Below are positions 55,130 through 63,485 of a stretch of 64,000 nt of DNA, piece by piece. How positions within the stretch are numbered: position 1 is the stretch's first letter; the number at the start of each line of letters is the position of its first letter. The notes beneath the pieces were generated by a model, which was not told the DNA's origin, ran no database searches, and saw only the letters and a list, made by a program, of their open reading frames with translations. The position numbers were made by a program, and so were the translations under genes. This stretch comes from Pirellulales bacterium (GTDB taxonomy: Bacteria > Planctomycetota > Planctomycetia > Pirellulales > JAICIG01), in assembly GCA_035533075.1 (NCBI GenBank), contig DATLUO010000135.1, positions 1 through 64,000 on the forward strand, given 5' to 3'.

Positions 55130-58100
55130 CTATTTGGCGTCGATCCAGCGCGTCAGCCAGTCGCCCTCGGCCGGCGCCGGGCCGGGCGGCAAGGCGCCGA
55201 CGTATCTCGGCCAGTCACCGCCGGCGCCACGACGAGCATCCTCGCTGTCGGAGGCCAGGCGCAGATAGTCGGGACTGGCCGCGTCGCGAGAAAGAAACTG
55301 CGGCTTGGCGACGAAATCCGTCGCCGCGAGCGGCAGCTCGTCGCTGCCAGAGGGGCCTTCGAGGTAGATGTTGCCACCCACCTGCCAGGCACGGGCCGCT
55401 TCGGCCAGTTTGGCCGCACCTTCACCTTCAGCACCGATGCCTTCCGGCAAAAAGTTGTTGCGAACGCGCGTGCCCGCCGCGTTCAAGCTGCCGAACAAGC
55501 GAACCCCCCCGCTGAGAAACGAGTTGTTGGAAATCTCCAACCGACCCATGCCCGCGGTGTCGAGCAGGTGCAACGCGCCCGGTTGTGTTCCGTCGGAAAG
55601 GTTATGGCGAATGATCAACGTGTCGCCTGCGCCGCGGACGATCAGGCAGGCCTCCTGCGGAGTCGAACGAAACCAATTTCGTTCGATCAGCGCCCGTTGC
55701 CTGCGGTTCGGGGCCGAGGGGTTGAAACCGAAGTTCAAGGCCGTGTCGAACCGGCACTCGCGCACCACGCAGGAAGCCTCGGACCTGCCGCCGTTGGTCC
55801 AATAGACGAGCACGCCGACATTGCCGTTGTTCGGCTCGCCGCCGATGAAGCGGCAGCGCTCCACGAGCAGGTCGCCCGCCGCCGCCAGCATCAACCAGGG
55901 ATTGGCGGGCAAATGTTGGCTCAGGTCCTGGGCGGCGAAGGTCAGGCCGCTGAGCCGGAAATGGTCGAGACTATCGAAGAACTGATTGTCAGCGGCGTCT
56001 TTTTCCCAGGTCGGTTTGCGTTTGCCGGCCAGCTCGATGACGGCGCCGGCCCGGCTGATGAGCCCGCAGTTCCTGGTTGTTCCAAAGGCGACCGTCTCGC
56101 GATACGGCCCGCGGTCGAGCACTTCGACCGCCTGGCCGGGCTGAAGCGCGTCGAGCGCCTCCTGAATGGTTTTGAACTGCCCGCGGCCGTCCTGCGAAAC
56201 TGTGAGCAGCTTGCGGCCTTCGAGCCACTTTTCCAACGGCGGCGGCTGCAAAATAGACCCGGTTCCGGCGCGCCGGGAGGACGGGTGCGAGAGCCGGTCG
56301 CCTTGGGCGACCGGCATTTCTCCGCCACGGAGTGTCGGAGCTACGTTGGGTTGTGTCGGAGCTAGGTTACTTGAAGATGCTGGCCGCGCCTTGACCCACA
56401 GCCCGCCGGTGATTTTGCCGTGATGACCGTGGCCGGAGGCGTCGTGCAGCACCTGGCTTTCTCCTTCGTCGAAGTGGTAGAGGGCCATCGTGTGCTCGTC
56501 GGGCTCGAACCGCGAAACCGGTTCGTAATCGCCGTCGTAGCGGGCGACGTCGGAAATTCGCACTTCGTCGATCACGCCCAGGAAGTGAAAAAACCGAAAC
56601 TGCCCGTCGATGGTCTGCGTGGCGCCGATCACGAAGTGCCCGCCCTTCTTCGCGTCGCTCGGCGCTGGTTGGTACTCGGCGACGGCAACCCGCTTGCCGT
56701 CGCAATACAGCGACATTTTCCGACCGTCCAATACTCCGGCGATTTTCGTCGGCGAATGCTCCGGTTCCGGGAAGTTGATCGAGCGGTGGTCTTGTGTCTT
56801 GACGACGAAGTTCCAACCGCTGTCCGCATTCCAGCGTAGCGCCGTTCCGGGCGGGCCTTCCTCGGTCATCAAATTCGATACCACCTCGCCGTATTGTTCC
56901 AATGGCGGTTCGAGATGCACGCTGGCCTCGATGGTGATCGGATGGCTGGCGTCGTAGCGCAGCGTGGGGATGTCGACGTGCTCGTTGATGCCGTTGAAGC
57001 GCAGCGAGGCCGCACCCTCGATGGGCGGCTCGGCGATCGTCCCGAAATCGGAGACGATCGCGCAATAGGGACGCGCCGCGTGCAGACGTTCGATGCCGGC
57101 GCGGGTGATGCTTGTCCCTCCGAGCCACACCGCGCGGAGGTACTTGAGCTTTGCCAGCGTGTCGATCGACTTGTCGGTGATGGCCTGGTTCGGCAACCCC
57201 AGTACCAGGAAATCCTTCCAGGCCAGCATGGCCGGCACGCCGGCATCGGTGATTTTGGTCGCTCCGGCGTGCAGCACGCGGATCTTCGGAAAGCGCCGGG
57301 CCAGGTCTCGCAGGCCCTCATCGCCGACGTTGCTCTGGCCGATGTAGACGCCCGCCAATTCGGGCAGGTTGCCAAGATTGGCGATGCCCGCATCACTGAT
57401 CGGCGATCCATTGATCCCCAGCGAGCCAAAATGTCTCAGGCCGTTGAACCGCGTCAGATCGGCGTCGGCGATCGGCACGTCGATTCCCAGCGTCACCAGC
57501 TCGAAATCGAAGTCGGGCAACGCATCGTCGGGGCCGACATTGACCCAGCCCGTGGGGCCGCCCGCCAAGCCGATCGTTCCTCGCAAACCGTGGGCCCACT
57601 CGGCGACGATGCGGTCCTGGGTCTTGCCGCGGGCTGGGAACGTGCCGAAGCTCGATTCGATCGTGCAGTCGGGCAGTTTGGTACGCAGCCGGTCGATGCC
57701 CGCACGGGTGATGCTCGTGCGCGCCAGGAACGCCTCGCGGAGATGCTCCAGCTCGGCCAGCGTGTCGATCGACTCGTCGGTGATGGCCGTATACCCCAGC
57801 CGCAATTCCTGGATGTTTTTCCACGCCAAGAGGGCCGGCACGCCGGCATCGGTGATCTTGGTGCCTCCGGCGTGCAGCACTTCAATCTTGGGAAAGCGCC
57901 GGGTCAGATCGCGGAGACCCTCATCGCCGACGTTGGTGTCGCCGATGTAGACGCCCGTCAATTCGGGCAAGTTGCCCAGCTTGGCGATGCCTCGATCGCC
58001 GATCGCCGTGCCTTGGAGCATCAAGCCCGTCAGGTGCTTGAGTCCGTCGAAGCGGGCGAGATCGGCGTCGCTGACTTGCTTTTTGAAAAGGTCGGCGGTG

Positions 58101-59719
58101 ACGAGATCGAACCGCCCGGCGGGAAGCTTTTCATCCGGTTTGATGATGACGTAACCCAATTCCGCGTTGCCGCCGCCGATGGTGCCGCCCAACGAACGGA
58201 CCCATTTGACGACCGATTGGTCGGGATCGTCCTTGGCGACCGGCTCTTGTCCGCCACGGAGTGTCGGAGCTACTTTGGCAGTTGCCGCCGAATCGGTGTG
58301 GCGAACTTCCGCCGAATCGGCATCGGGGTAGGTGTGCGTGCCAAGGATCTTGCCGTCTTTGTCGCGGATGATGACCACGATGCCGGCCAGCAGCATGGCC
58401 GCCGCGCCGGCAGCGGCGACGACCCACGGCCAGCGCGGCCGACGCCCCGTAGACCCGGCACTCCGTGACGGGGGCGCTCGCCGGTCGCCTTTGGCGACCG
58501 GCGCTCCGCCACGGAGTGTCGGAGCTACCGTGGTCGGAGCTACCGTGGTCGGAGCTACTTCGATCCCGCGAATCGCCTGCACCACGGCCTCGGCCGTAGC
58601 CGGACGGCCGGCAGGATCTTTCGCCATCAGGCGCATGATCAAATCCGAGAATTCAGGCGAAATGTCGGGATTCAACTCCCGCGGCGGGTCGGGATGGTGC
58701 AGCCCCAGCGACATCAAGACGGCCATCGTGCTCGGCCCCTTGAACGGCCCCACACTGGTCGTCATGCGATACAGCACGGCCCCCAAGCTGAACAAGTCGC
58801 TGCGCGCGTCGACCGCCTCGCCGCGGGCCTGTTCGGGCGACATGTAGGCGGGCGTGCCGAGGATGGTGCCCGTCTGCGTCAGGTGGCTGTCGTCTTCCAG
58901 GGCGTGCGCGAGGCCGAAATCGACGAGCTTCACCCAGCCGCCGTCGGCTTCCAGCCAGGTGTTGGCGGGCTTCACGTCGCGGTGAATCAGGCCGCGGCGG
59001 TGCGCCACGCCCAGGGCCTCGGCCATTTGCCGCCCGATGCGCAGGCATTCGGCCGGCGGCAATCGCCCCTCCCGCCGCAGCAGGTCGTCGAGCGTTTCTC
59101 CGTGGAGCAATTGCATGGCCAGGAAAGGAAGTCCGCGGTGCTCGCCCACCTGGTAGACGGTGACGATGTGCGAATGATCGATGGCCGCGGCCGCCCGCGC
59201 CTCGCGCAAGAACCGCTCGCGGTGTTCGGCTTGATTCGCCAGGGCGGGCTTCATCACCTTTAAGGCCACGCGGCGGCGAAGCTGCGGATCTTCGGCCTCC
59301 CAAACCAGGCCCATGCCGCCCACGCCCAACACGCGCAGCACGCGGTAGCCTCCAAAATGGCCCAACTCGCCCTCGGCCTGGGACGGACCGAGAACGCCGC
59401 GGAAGTCCCAGCCGTCGGCCGTGTGTTCGTTGGCGGCGGCGACCGTATCGGTGAAGGCCGTCGAGCCGCCCGGCAAGCGGAGGGTCGCCGCGCGATCGGC
59501 CACCTCGATTACCGCTTGCTCGTCGGACAGTTCCAGGGCCGCACGGGCGGCACGCGCACCTTCGCCCGCATCGGAAGAAGAGAGTTCTCGCACCCGCTGA
59601 CAACAATGCGGGCAGTCAAGCAGATGTTGCTCCAGATCGGCGGCCAGCTCGTCGGGCACTTGCCCGGCCAGCAGCCGCTGAAGCGTGGCTTGGTCGGGAC
59701 AACTCAAGACATCGGTCAT
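55130..59719 (-). CDS. Membrane Ser/Thr kinase with LRR, LamG and beta-helix domains
   Basis: 1529 residues from ATG 59719. N-terminal zinc-finger-like segment (LEQHLLDCPHCCQRV), kinase domain with G-loop GVGGMG (132-137), K154, HRDVKPAN (246-248 HRD) and DFG (267-269), then a membrane helix (WVVAAAGAAAMLLAGIVVII). Outside: two blocks of leucine-rich repeats (LTGVYIGDTNVGDEGL), a LamG/ConA-like domain (RFNGINEHVDIPTL) and a right-handed beta-helix (KTIQEALDALQPGQAVEVL). Probably a surface-sensing receptor kinase. It lies just downstream of an ECF sigma gene on the same strand, and planctomycete kinases often pair with such factors. Three hairpin-element copies are in frame. Confidence 0.93.
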   Translation of the reverse strand: MTDVLSCPDQATLQRLLAGQVPDELAADLEQHLLDCPHCCQRVRELSSSDAGEGARAARAALELSDEQAVIEVADRAATLRLPGGSTAFTDTVAAANEHTADGWDFRGVLGPSQAEGELGHFGGYRVLRVLGVGGMGLVWEAEDPQLRRRVALKVMKPALANQAEHRERFLREARAAAAIDHSHIVTVYQVGEHRGLPFLAMQLLHGETLDDLLRREGRLPPAECLRIGRQMAEALGVAHRRGLIHRDVKPANTWLEADGGWVKLVDFGLAHALEDDSHLTQTGTILGTPAYMSPEQARGEAVDARSDLFSLGAVLYRMTTSVGPFKGPSTMAVLMSLGLHHPDPPRELNPDISPEFSDLIMRLMAKDPAGRPATAEAVVQAIRGIEVAPTTVAPTTVAPTLRGGAPVAKGDRRAPPSRSAGSTGRRPRWPWVVAAAGAAAMLLAGIVVIIRDKDGKILGTHTYPDADSAEVRHTDSAATAKVAPTLRGGQEPVAKDDPDQSVVKWVRSLGGTIGGGNAELGYVIIKPDEKLPAGRFDLVTADLFKKQVSDADLARFDGLKHLTGLMLQGTAIGDRGIAKLGNLPELTGVYIGDTNVGDEGLRDLTRRFPKIEVLHAGGTKITDAGVPALLAWKNIQELRLGYTAITDESIDTLAELEHLREAFLARTSITRAGIDRLRTKLPDCTIESSFGTFPARGKTQDRIVAEWAHGLRGTIGLAGGPTGWVNVGPDDALPDFDFELVTLGIDVPIADADLTRFNGLRHFGSLGINGSPISDAGIANLGNLPELAGVYIGQSNVGDEGLRDLARRFPKIRVLHAGATKITDAGVPAMLAWKDFLVLGLPNQAITDKSIDTLAKLKYLRAVWLGGTSITRAGIERLHAARPYCAIVSDFGTIAEPPIEGAASLRFNGINEHVDIPTLRYDASHPITIEASVHLEPPLEQYGEVVSNLMTEEGPPGTALRWNADSGWNFVVKTQDHRSINFPEPEHSPTKIAGVLDGRKMSLYCDGKRVAVAEYQPAPSDAKKGGHFVIGATQTIDGQFRFFHFLGVIDEVRISDVARYDGDYEPVSRFEPDEHTMALYHFDEGESQVLHDASGHGHHGKITGGLWVKARPASSSNLAPTQPNVAPTLRGGEMPVAQGDRLSHPSSRRAGTGSILQPPPLEKWLEGRKLLTVSQDGRGQFKTIQEALDALQPGQAVEVLDRGPYRETVAFGTTRNCGLISRAGAVIELAGKRKPTWEKDAADNQFFDSLDHFRLSGLTFAAQDLSQHLPANPWLMLAAAGDLLVERCRFIGGEPNNGNVGVLVYWTNGGRSEASCVVRECRFDTALNFGFNPSAPNRRQRALIERNWFRSTPQEACLIVRGAGDTLIIRHNLSDGTQPGALHLLDTAGMGRLEISNNSFLSGGVRLFGSLNAAGTRVRNNFLPEGIGAEGEGAAKLAEAARAWQVGGNIYLEGPSGSDELPLAATDFVAKPQFLSRDAASPDYLRLASDSEDARRGAGGDWPRYVGALPPGPAPAEGDWLTRWIDAK
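56321..56344 (-). repeat. Hairpin-element half copy in the kinase gene
   Basis: 24-bp arm read in frame as VAPTLRGGEM; preceded on the plus strand by the internal stem GCCGGTCGCC-TTG-GGCGACCGGC. Confidence 0.85.
58250..58273 (-). repeat. Hairpin-element half copy in the kinase gene
   Basis: 24-bp arm read as VAPTLRGGQE, following half of the internal stem (GGCGACCGGC). Confidence 0.85.
58449..58528. repeat. Complete 80-bp nested hairpin element in the kinase gene
   Basis: Outer arms 58449-58472 (diverged) and 58505-58528, with a perfect inner stem GCCGGTCGCC (58480-58489) TTT GGCGACCGGC (58493-58502). It is read in the minus frame through APTLRGGAPVAKGDRRAPPS, in the linker just before the membrane helix. 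Two extra GGAGCTACC copies follow, giving the repeated VAPTTVAPTT. Confidence 0.88.
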
Positions 59720-59828
59720 GCGCGAATTCCTGGTCGTTGAATTCGAATCGGGCAAAGCTCAGACAAAGCCCCCCTAGATAAATACGAGTCGAACCGGCGA
59801 ACCCTTGCGCGCGGCTGCGCAAAAACTT

Positions 59829-59873
59829 CGTAGGGTGGGCCGGCGCTCGCAAGCTCGCTGGTCCCACCCTACG
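59829..59873 (-). repeat. REP element D
   Basis: Palindrome CGGCGCTCGCAAGCTCGC with GGTGGGC and GTCCCACC flanks, same family as elements A-C, just past the end of the ECF sigma gene. Confidence 0.85.
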
Positions 59874-59880
59874 CACCACC

Positions 59881-60444
59881 TTAGTCGAGCATGCCCGCCA
59901 GTTCTTTCCGTAAACGCCGCATCACACGGCACTTGGCGACGTAAACCCCATTCTCGCTGATGCCCAATTCGGCGGCGATTTCCGCCGCGGGACGGCCGCC
60001 GACCACAAACTCCCAGCACGCTTTCCAGGTCGTTTCGTGAAATTCCGATCTCATAATTCTCAAGGCCGTGGCCGCCAAAAACATCTGATGTTCGCGCTCC
60101 CCACCGTCGGGCTCGCCCATCGCATCAACCGCTTTCGCCAATTCGGCCGGGTTGTGCTCCTGGGGCAGCGATTTTCGCCGTAGCCGGTCGCGAACTTTAT
60201 TGCGCACGACGGTCTGCAGCCAACCCCGGAAACTCTGTTTGGCATCGTAGTCGAACAGCGGCAGCTTTTCGACAAGCAGTGCGAAGACGTCCTGCACCAG
60301 GTCGGCGTCGTCGGGCGGTCGTAGGCCTGTCTGGCGGACCCAGTGAAACAACAACGGCGTATAGAGACCGACGAAGCGCCGCCAATCTTGGTCGGTGCCC
60401 GCGTGCTGAAGCCGCCGCAAGAGGCTGATGGAAGTGGTTTGCAT
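59881..60444 (-). CDS. ECF-type sigma factor
   Basis: 187 residues from ATG 60444 (MQTTSISLLRRLQHAGTDQD). Region 2: WRRFVGLYTPLLFHWVRQTG, DLVQDVF, FRGWLQTVVRNKVRDRLRR. Region 4: PAAEIAAELGISENGVYVAK. No anti-sigma gene other than the following kinase, whose N-terminus has an anti-sigma-like Cys cluster (DCPHCC). The 161-bp gap to the kinase includes REP element D. Control of the sigma by the kinase is known for related planctomycete pairs; here it is inference. Confidence 0.92.
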   Translation of the reverse strand: MQTTSISLLRRLQHAGTDQDWRRFVGLYTPLLFHWVRQTGLRPPDDADLVQDVFALLVEKLPLFDYDAKQSFRGWLQTVVRNKVRDRLRRKSLPQEHNPAELAKAVDAMGEPDGGEREHQMFLAATALRIMRSEFHETTWKACWEFVVGGRPAAEIAAELGISENGVYVAKCRVMRRLRKELAGMLD

Positions 60445-60539
60445 CGCTTGCCGTAAAGTGACTGCCACGATCGTTGCTGCTTTGACCGGCAACCAACTGT
60501 GCAAACCATTCTAATCCGAGCCAGCCTACGAAAGCCACC

Positions 60540-60570
60540 GGGACCAGGCGAGCTGGCGAGCGCCGGCACC
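60540..60570 (+). repeat. REP element G (diverged)
   Basis: GCGAGCTGGCGAGCGCCGG core; less similar to the others. Precedes the heptamer array. Confidence 0.55.
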
Positions 60571-60573
60571 GGG

Positions 60574-60660
60574 GTCAGGCGTCAGGCGTCAGGCGTCGGG
60601 CGTCAGGCGTCAGGCGTCGGGCGTCGGGCGTCGGGCGTCGGGCGTCGGGCGTCAGGCATC
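60574..60660 (+). repeat. 7-bp minisatellite
   Basis: About twelve copies of GTCAGGC or GTCGGGC. On the minus strand the array encodes the last residues of the ligase (PDARRPTPDARRP type). Related heptamers lie at 62024-62079, partly inverted. Confidence 0.9.
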
Positions 60661-61961
60661 AGCCCGGCCAGGAAAAAAAGCATCATGTTGACCATCGGAA
60701 TGATCGCCAAATCCTGGAACATGGCGTTGGCGAAATAGCTGGCCATGCTGGCCAAGAACAGCAGTCCGTGCTGCCGCGCCCAAAGCGGGGCCGAAGAGCG
60801 CCACAGCAGCCAGGCCTCGCGCAACCAATAACCGAGCAGCATCATAAACAGGACCGTGCCCGTCAGTCCGGTCTCGGTGAGCAGACCCAAGAAAACGTTG
60901 TGCTGCACGTAGCGGCGGGAAGTGTCGAGCGGCAAGTCGGAGGAGCGATCGTCGAGCACGTCCACGAACCGCTCGCGATAATGCCCGAACCCACAGCCGA
61001 AGACCGGCCGCTCCAAAAACATCCGCCAGGCGACCACGCCCAGCACGGGCCGCAGCCTGGCCGATTCGGCGGCCTCACGGGCGCTCTGGCCTTCGTCGCG
61101 TTTGAATTCAATCAGCCGCTCCCACTGCGATGCTGCAATCGCCATCGCCGCCAGCAACGTGCCGGCAACCACGGGCAGCCGCCACGATCGCGGCAACACC
61201 AGCCAAGCCACGATCAACGACATGGCCAGCGCCCCCATCCACACGCAACGCGTCAGCGTGGCATAGAATCCCCCAACGAACAGAGCGGTTAAAGCGACCA
61301 TGACCAGGCGGCCTGGCCAGCCTAGCCGGGGCCAACCCATCCACATCGCGCAAAGCCCGATGGCCAAGAAGTAGCCGTTGCCCGCCGGGTTGAGCAGCGG
61401 TCCGCGGCCCCGGCCCAGAAACTCGTGGATTTCCGTGGAAGCGATGTACTGCGGGAAAACAAGCTGCTTCCAGCGCAGGCATTCGGCGATGGCCGTGCCG
61501 GCCAAGTACATGCCCAACAGGGCCAAAAAGCCGAAGACCCAACGGGTCGCCGCTTCAGACAACGGAACCTGCCGTGCCAGCCAGTACATGCCGGCCGGCA
61601 TCAGGTAGTAAAAGAGCAGCTTCGAAGCGGGCAGGTTGTGCTGAAATCGCCAATCGTGCAGCAAGGTGCTCACTACGAGCAGGCACAGGAAAGCCGCGAG
61701 CACGATCTCCGCTTTGCCCAGCGGCTTGGGCGCGACGAATCCGAGCTTTCGATAGGTGGCGCACAGCGCGAGCACCAATAGAAACAGCAGCCGATCGGCG
61801 GTGAGAGGAATGAACCCCGTGTCGACGTGCAGGAAGGGATGGCCGAAACAGGTGCCGGTCAGAAGCACCAACAGCGCGCCATACAACGGTCCGCCGCGCA
61901 GCAGCAGCGCGGCGCCCCAGATCAGACCAATGAGCGTTGCGACGGCGACAAAGGTTTCCAT
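60603..61961 (-). CDS. O-antigen ligase family membrane protein
   Basis: 452 residues with about ten hydrophobic segments and the Wzy/WaaL-type region: NPAGNGYFLAIGLCAMW, then WRMFLERPVFGCGFGHYRERF (the GCGFG-H motif of this family) and HNVFLGLLTETGLTG. Such proteins polymerise or ligate surface polysaccharide in the membrane. Residues about 435-452 are Arg/Pro/Asp repeats from the heptamer array, beyond the last membrane helix, so the native C-terminus was probably shorter. Next to a methyltransferase read on the same strand. Confidence 0.88.
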   Translation of the reverse strand: METFVAVATLIGLIWGAALLLRGGPLYGALLVLLTGTCFGHPFLHVDTGFIPLTADRLLFLLVLALCATYRKLGFVAPKPLGKAEIVLAAFLCLLVVSTLLHDWRFQHNLPASKLLFYYLMPAGMYWLARQVPLSEAATRWVFGFLALLGMYLAGTAIAECLRWKQLVFPQYIASTEIHEFLGRGRGPLLNPAGNGYFLAIGLCAMWMGWPRLGWPGRLVMVALTALFVGGFYATLTRCVWMGALAMSLIVAWLVLPRSWRLPVVAGTLLAAMAIAASQWERLIEFKRDEGQSAREAAESARLRPVLGVVAWRMFLERPVFGCGFGHYRERFVDVLDDRSSDLPLDTSRRYVQHNVFLGLLTETGLTGTVLFMMLLGYWLREAWLLWRSSAPLWARQHGLLFLASMASYFANAMFQDLAIIPMVNMMLFFLAGLMPDARRPTPDARRPTPDA

Positions 61962-61978
61962 GGAAAATGACGAAGGAT

Positions 61979-62017
61979 GTAGGGTGGGACCAGCGAGCTT
62001 GCGAGCGCCGGCCCACC
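61979..62017 (+). repeat. REP element E
   Basis: GGTGGGACCAGCGAGCTTGC and the mirror CGCCGGCCCACC. 18 bp upstream of the O-antigen ligase ATG. Confidence 0.85.
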
Positions 62018-62023
62018 ATCGTC

Positions 62024-62079
62024 AGGCGTCAGGCGTCAGGCTGTTTGTCCTGACGCCTGAGGCCTGAAACCTGACGCCT
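62024..62079. repeat. Heptamers flanking an inverted centre
   Basis: GTCAGGC copies face CCTGACGCCTGA copies, so the array could form a hairpin. Lies between REP elements E and F, all in the short gap between ligase and methyltransferase. Confidence 0.75.
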
Positions 62080-62085
62080 CAAATC

Positions 62086-62125
62086 GGTGGGCCGGCGCTC
62101 GCAAGCTCGCTGGTCCCACTCTACG
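62086..62125 (-). repeat. REP element F
   Basis: Inverted relative to E: GGTGGGCCGGCGCTCGCAAG. Ends five bases before the methyltransferase stop codon. Confidence 0.85.
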
Positions 62126-62130
62126 TTCCC

Positions 62131-62865
62131 TCATCTCTCATCCCTCTTCGTCAGCACCATCAGCGATCGCCCTCCCAGCAAGCGAACGGCCAAATCGGCA
62201 TTGGCCCGCAGCAGCGTCTGGCGCATCAGCGCCAGCGCTTTTTGCCGCAAGGGCTTGCCGCGCAACAGCAGGCGTTGCTCGGGATAGAACCAATCGACGA
62301 CTTCATGGCCCGCTTTCGCCAGCGCGGCCAGCGCGGTGTCTTTCGTGAAGTAGTGGATGTGACCCACGCTGGCGCGTAAGTCGAGAATCGGATAGCTGCG
62401 CCACACGCTGTAGGCCGACAGGTCGAGCGGAATGTGAAAGATCGCATGCCGGCCGCGCGGCTTGAGCCGACGCAGAAATCCATAATAGTCGTCCAGGTGT
62501 TCGATCAAATCGATCACCAGCATCAGGTCGAAGGACGTCTGCGGTTCGTCGAACAAATCGGCCTGGCGGAACTGCAGCCGCTCGTTGACGCGTGACCGCG
62601 ACAATTCATGGGCCTGCGGAGAAATGTCATAGCCCCAAAAGCGACAGTCGTCGGGCAGCTTCTTTTGCAATTGGGCCAGCACTTCACCCGCGCCGCAACC
62701 GACTTCACAGATGGTCTTGGGCGCCAACGAGTGCCGCAGAATCAACTGAAAGATGTTGTCGGCCTTCCACGGCGAATCTTCGACGTGCCACGTGGGATTG
62801 CGTTCGAGATACTCGCCGTCGGTGTAGGGTCGCGCCGCGGAATCAATTTCGGCCGCTGATGCCAT
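62131..62865 (-). CDS. Class I SAM-dependent methyltransferase
   Basis: 244 residues. SAM-binding ICEVGCGAGEVL near residue 52, then FWGYDIS and DLMLVIDLIEHLDDY (motif II/post I region). The 3' neighbour is an O-antigen ligase, so modification of a surface glycan or lipid is plausible, but the substrate is not shown by the sequence. Ends in a basic tail. Confidence 0.88.
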   Translation of the reverse strand: MASAAEIDSAARPYTDGEYLERNPTWHVEDSPWKADNIFQLILRHSLAPKTICEVGCGAGEVLAQLQKKLPDDCRFWGYDISPQAHELSRSRVNERLQFRQADLFDEPQTSFDLMLVIDLIEHLDDYYGFLRRLKPRGRHAIFHIPLDLSAYSVWRSYPILDLRASVGHIHYFTKDTALAALAKAGHEVVDWFYPEQRLLLRGKPLRQKALALMRQTLLRANADLAVRLLGGRSLMVLTKRDER

Positions 62866-63050
62866 GTTGTCCTCGCAATGTGCTCATCGTTGGGGTTCAC
62901 CCGGAACCTGCGTACCGGCGGGGGTTGAAAAATGGTGGGCATGTGCGTCTCTTTAGGGTTTTGTAACGCAAGACCTTGGGAGAACAGCACAAATCCACGA
63001 GCTTACTTTACCATGCCTTCAGTATTCGAGGCTACAGCTGCGTCCGGTCC
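62866..63050. other. Short intergenic region
   Basis: No gene or clear signal; separates the methyltransferase start from the sigma remnant. Confidence 0.4.
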
Positions 63051-63455
63051 TCATAAGGTCAGAGGGGATTCTCGCAGCACTTCGTGGACCAGCTCCTTCA
63101 GCGCTTGCCGGTTCAGATCGTCGATCGGCGCGTCATGGTGCTTGTCCTCCACCAACTCGCCCAGCGTGCCTTCGATGTCGGGACCGGCCGTGTCGAGCGA
63201 TAACAGTGGCCGGTCGACCGAGAGCAGCGTTGCGGCGTCCCGCTCCGGCAAGCCGCAGGCTTCGATCTCTTCTTCCACGGTCGGGTGGCGCCAGTTCCGC
63301 TCAATCCACCGCCGCCGCGATTTCTGAAAGCGAACGAGCGACCGCAGCTTCTCGCGCGGCAAGACAATCATGCCGGCGTGCTCGACCAGCGACTTGGTGA
63401 TCGATTGCTTGATCCACCAGGTCGCGTAGGTCGAGAAACGGTATCCGATCTGTCT
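63051..63455 (-). pseudogene. Sigma-70 fragment, both ends missing
   Basis: The minus frame reads GYRFSTYATWWIKQSITKSL (region 2.3-2.4, the hallmark melting/-10 segment), then LPREKLRSLV, WRHPTVEEEIEACGLPERDA (region 3) and DLNRQALKELVHEVL, where it stops before region 4. Upstream it ends in a GAGAGAC-type microsatellite (about 63460-63488) directly after the neighbouring stop codon, with no region 1 or 2.1. An ATG (MIVLPREK, 63371) lies inside. A primary-sigma-like gene broken at both ends is the best reading. Confidence 0.85.
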
Positions 63456-63485
63456 TTCCCTCGCTCTGTCTCTCCGTCTCTCCCT

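Noticed and set aside
56894-58468. 524-codon plus-strand frame opposite the kinase gene
   Set aside because: Repetitive only because the LRR blocks opposite are repetitive; no motif.
54336-60660. Tandem 81-bp and 7-bp repeats considered as CRISPR
   Set aside because: They are direct tandem repeats without unique spacers and lie inside coding frames; no cas genes near.
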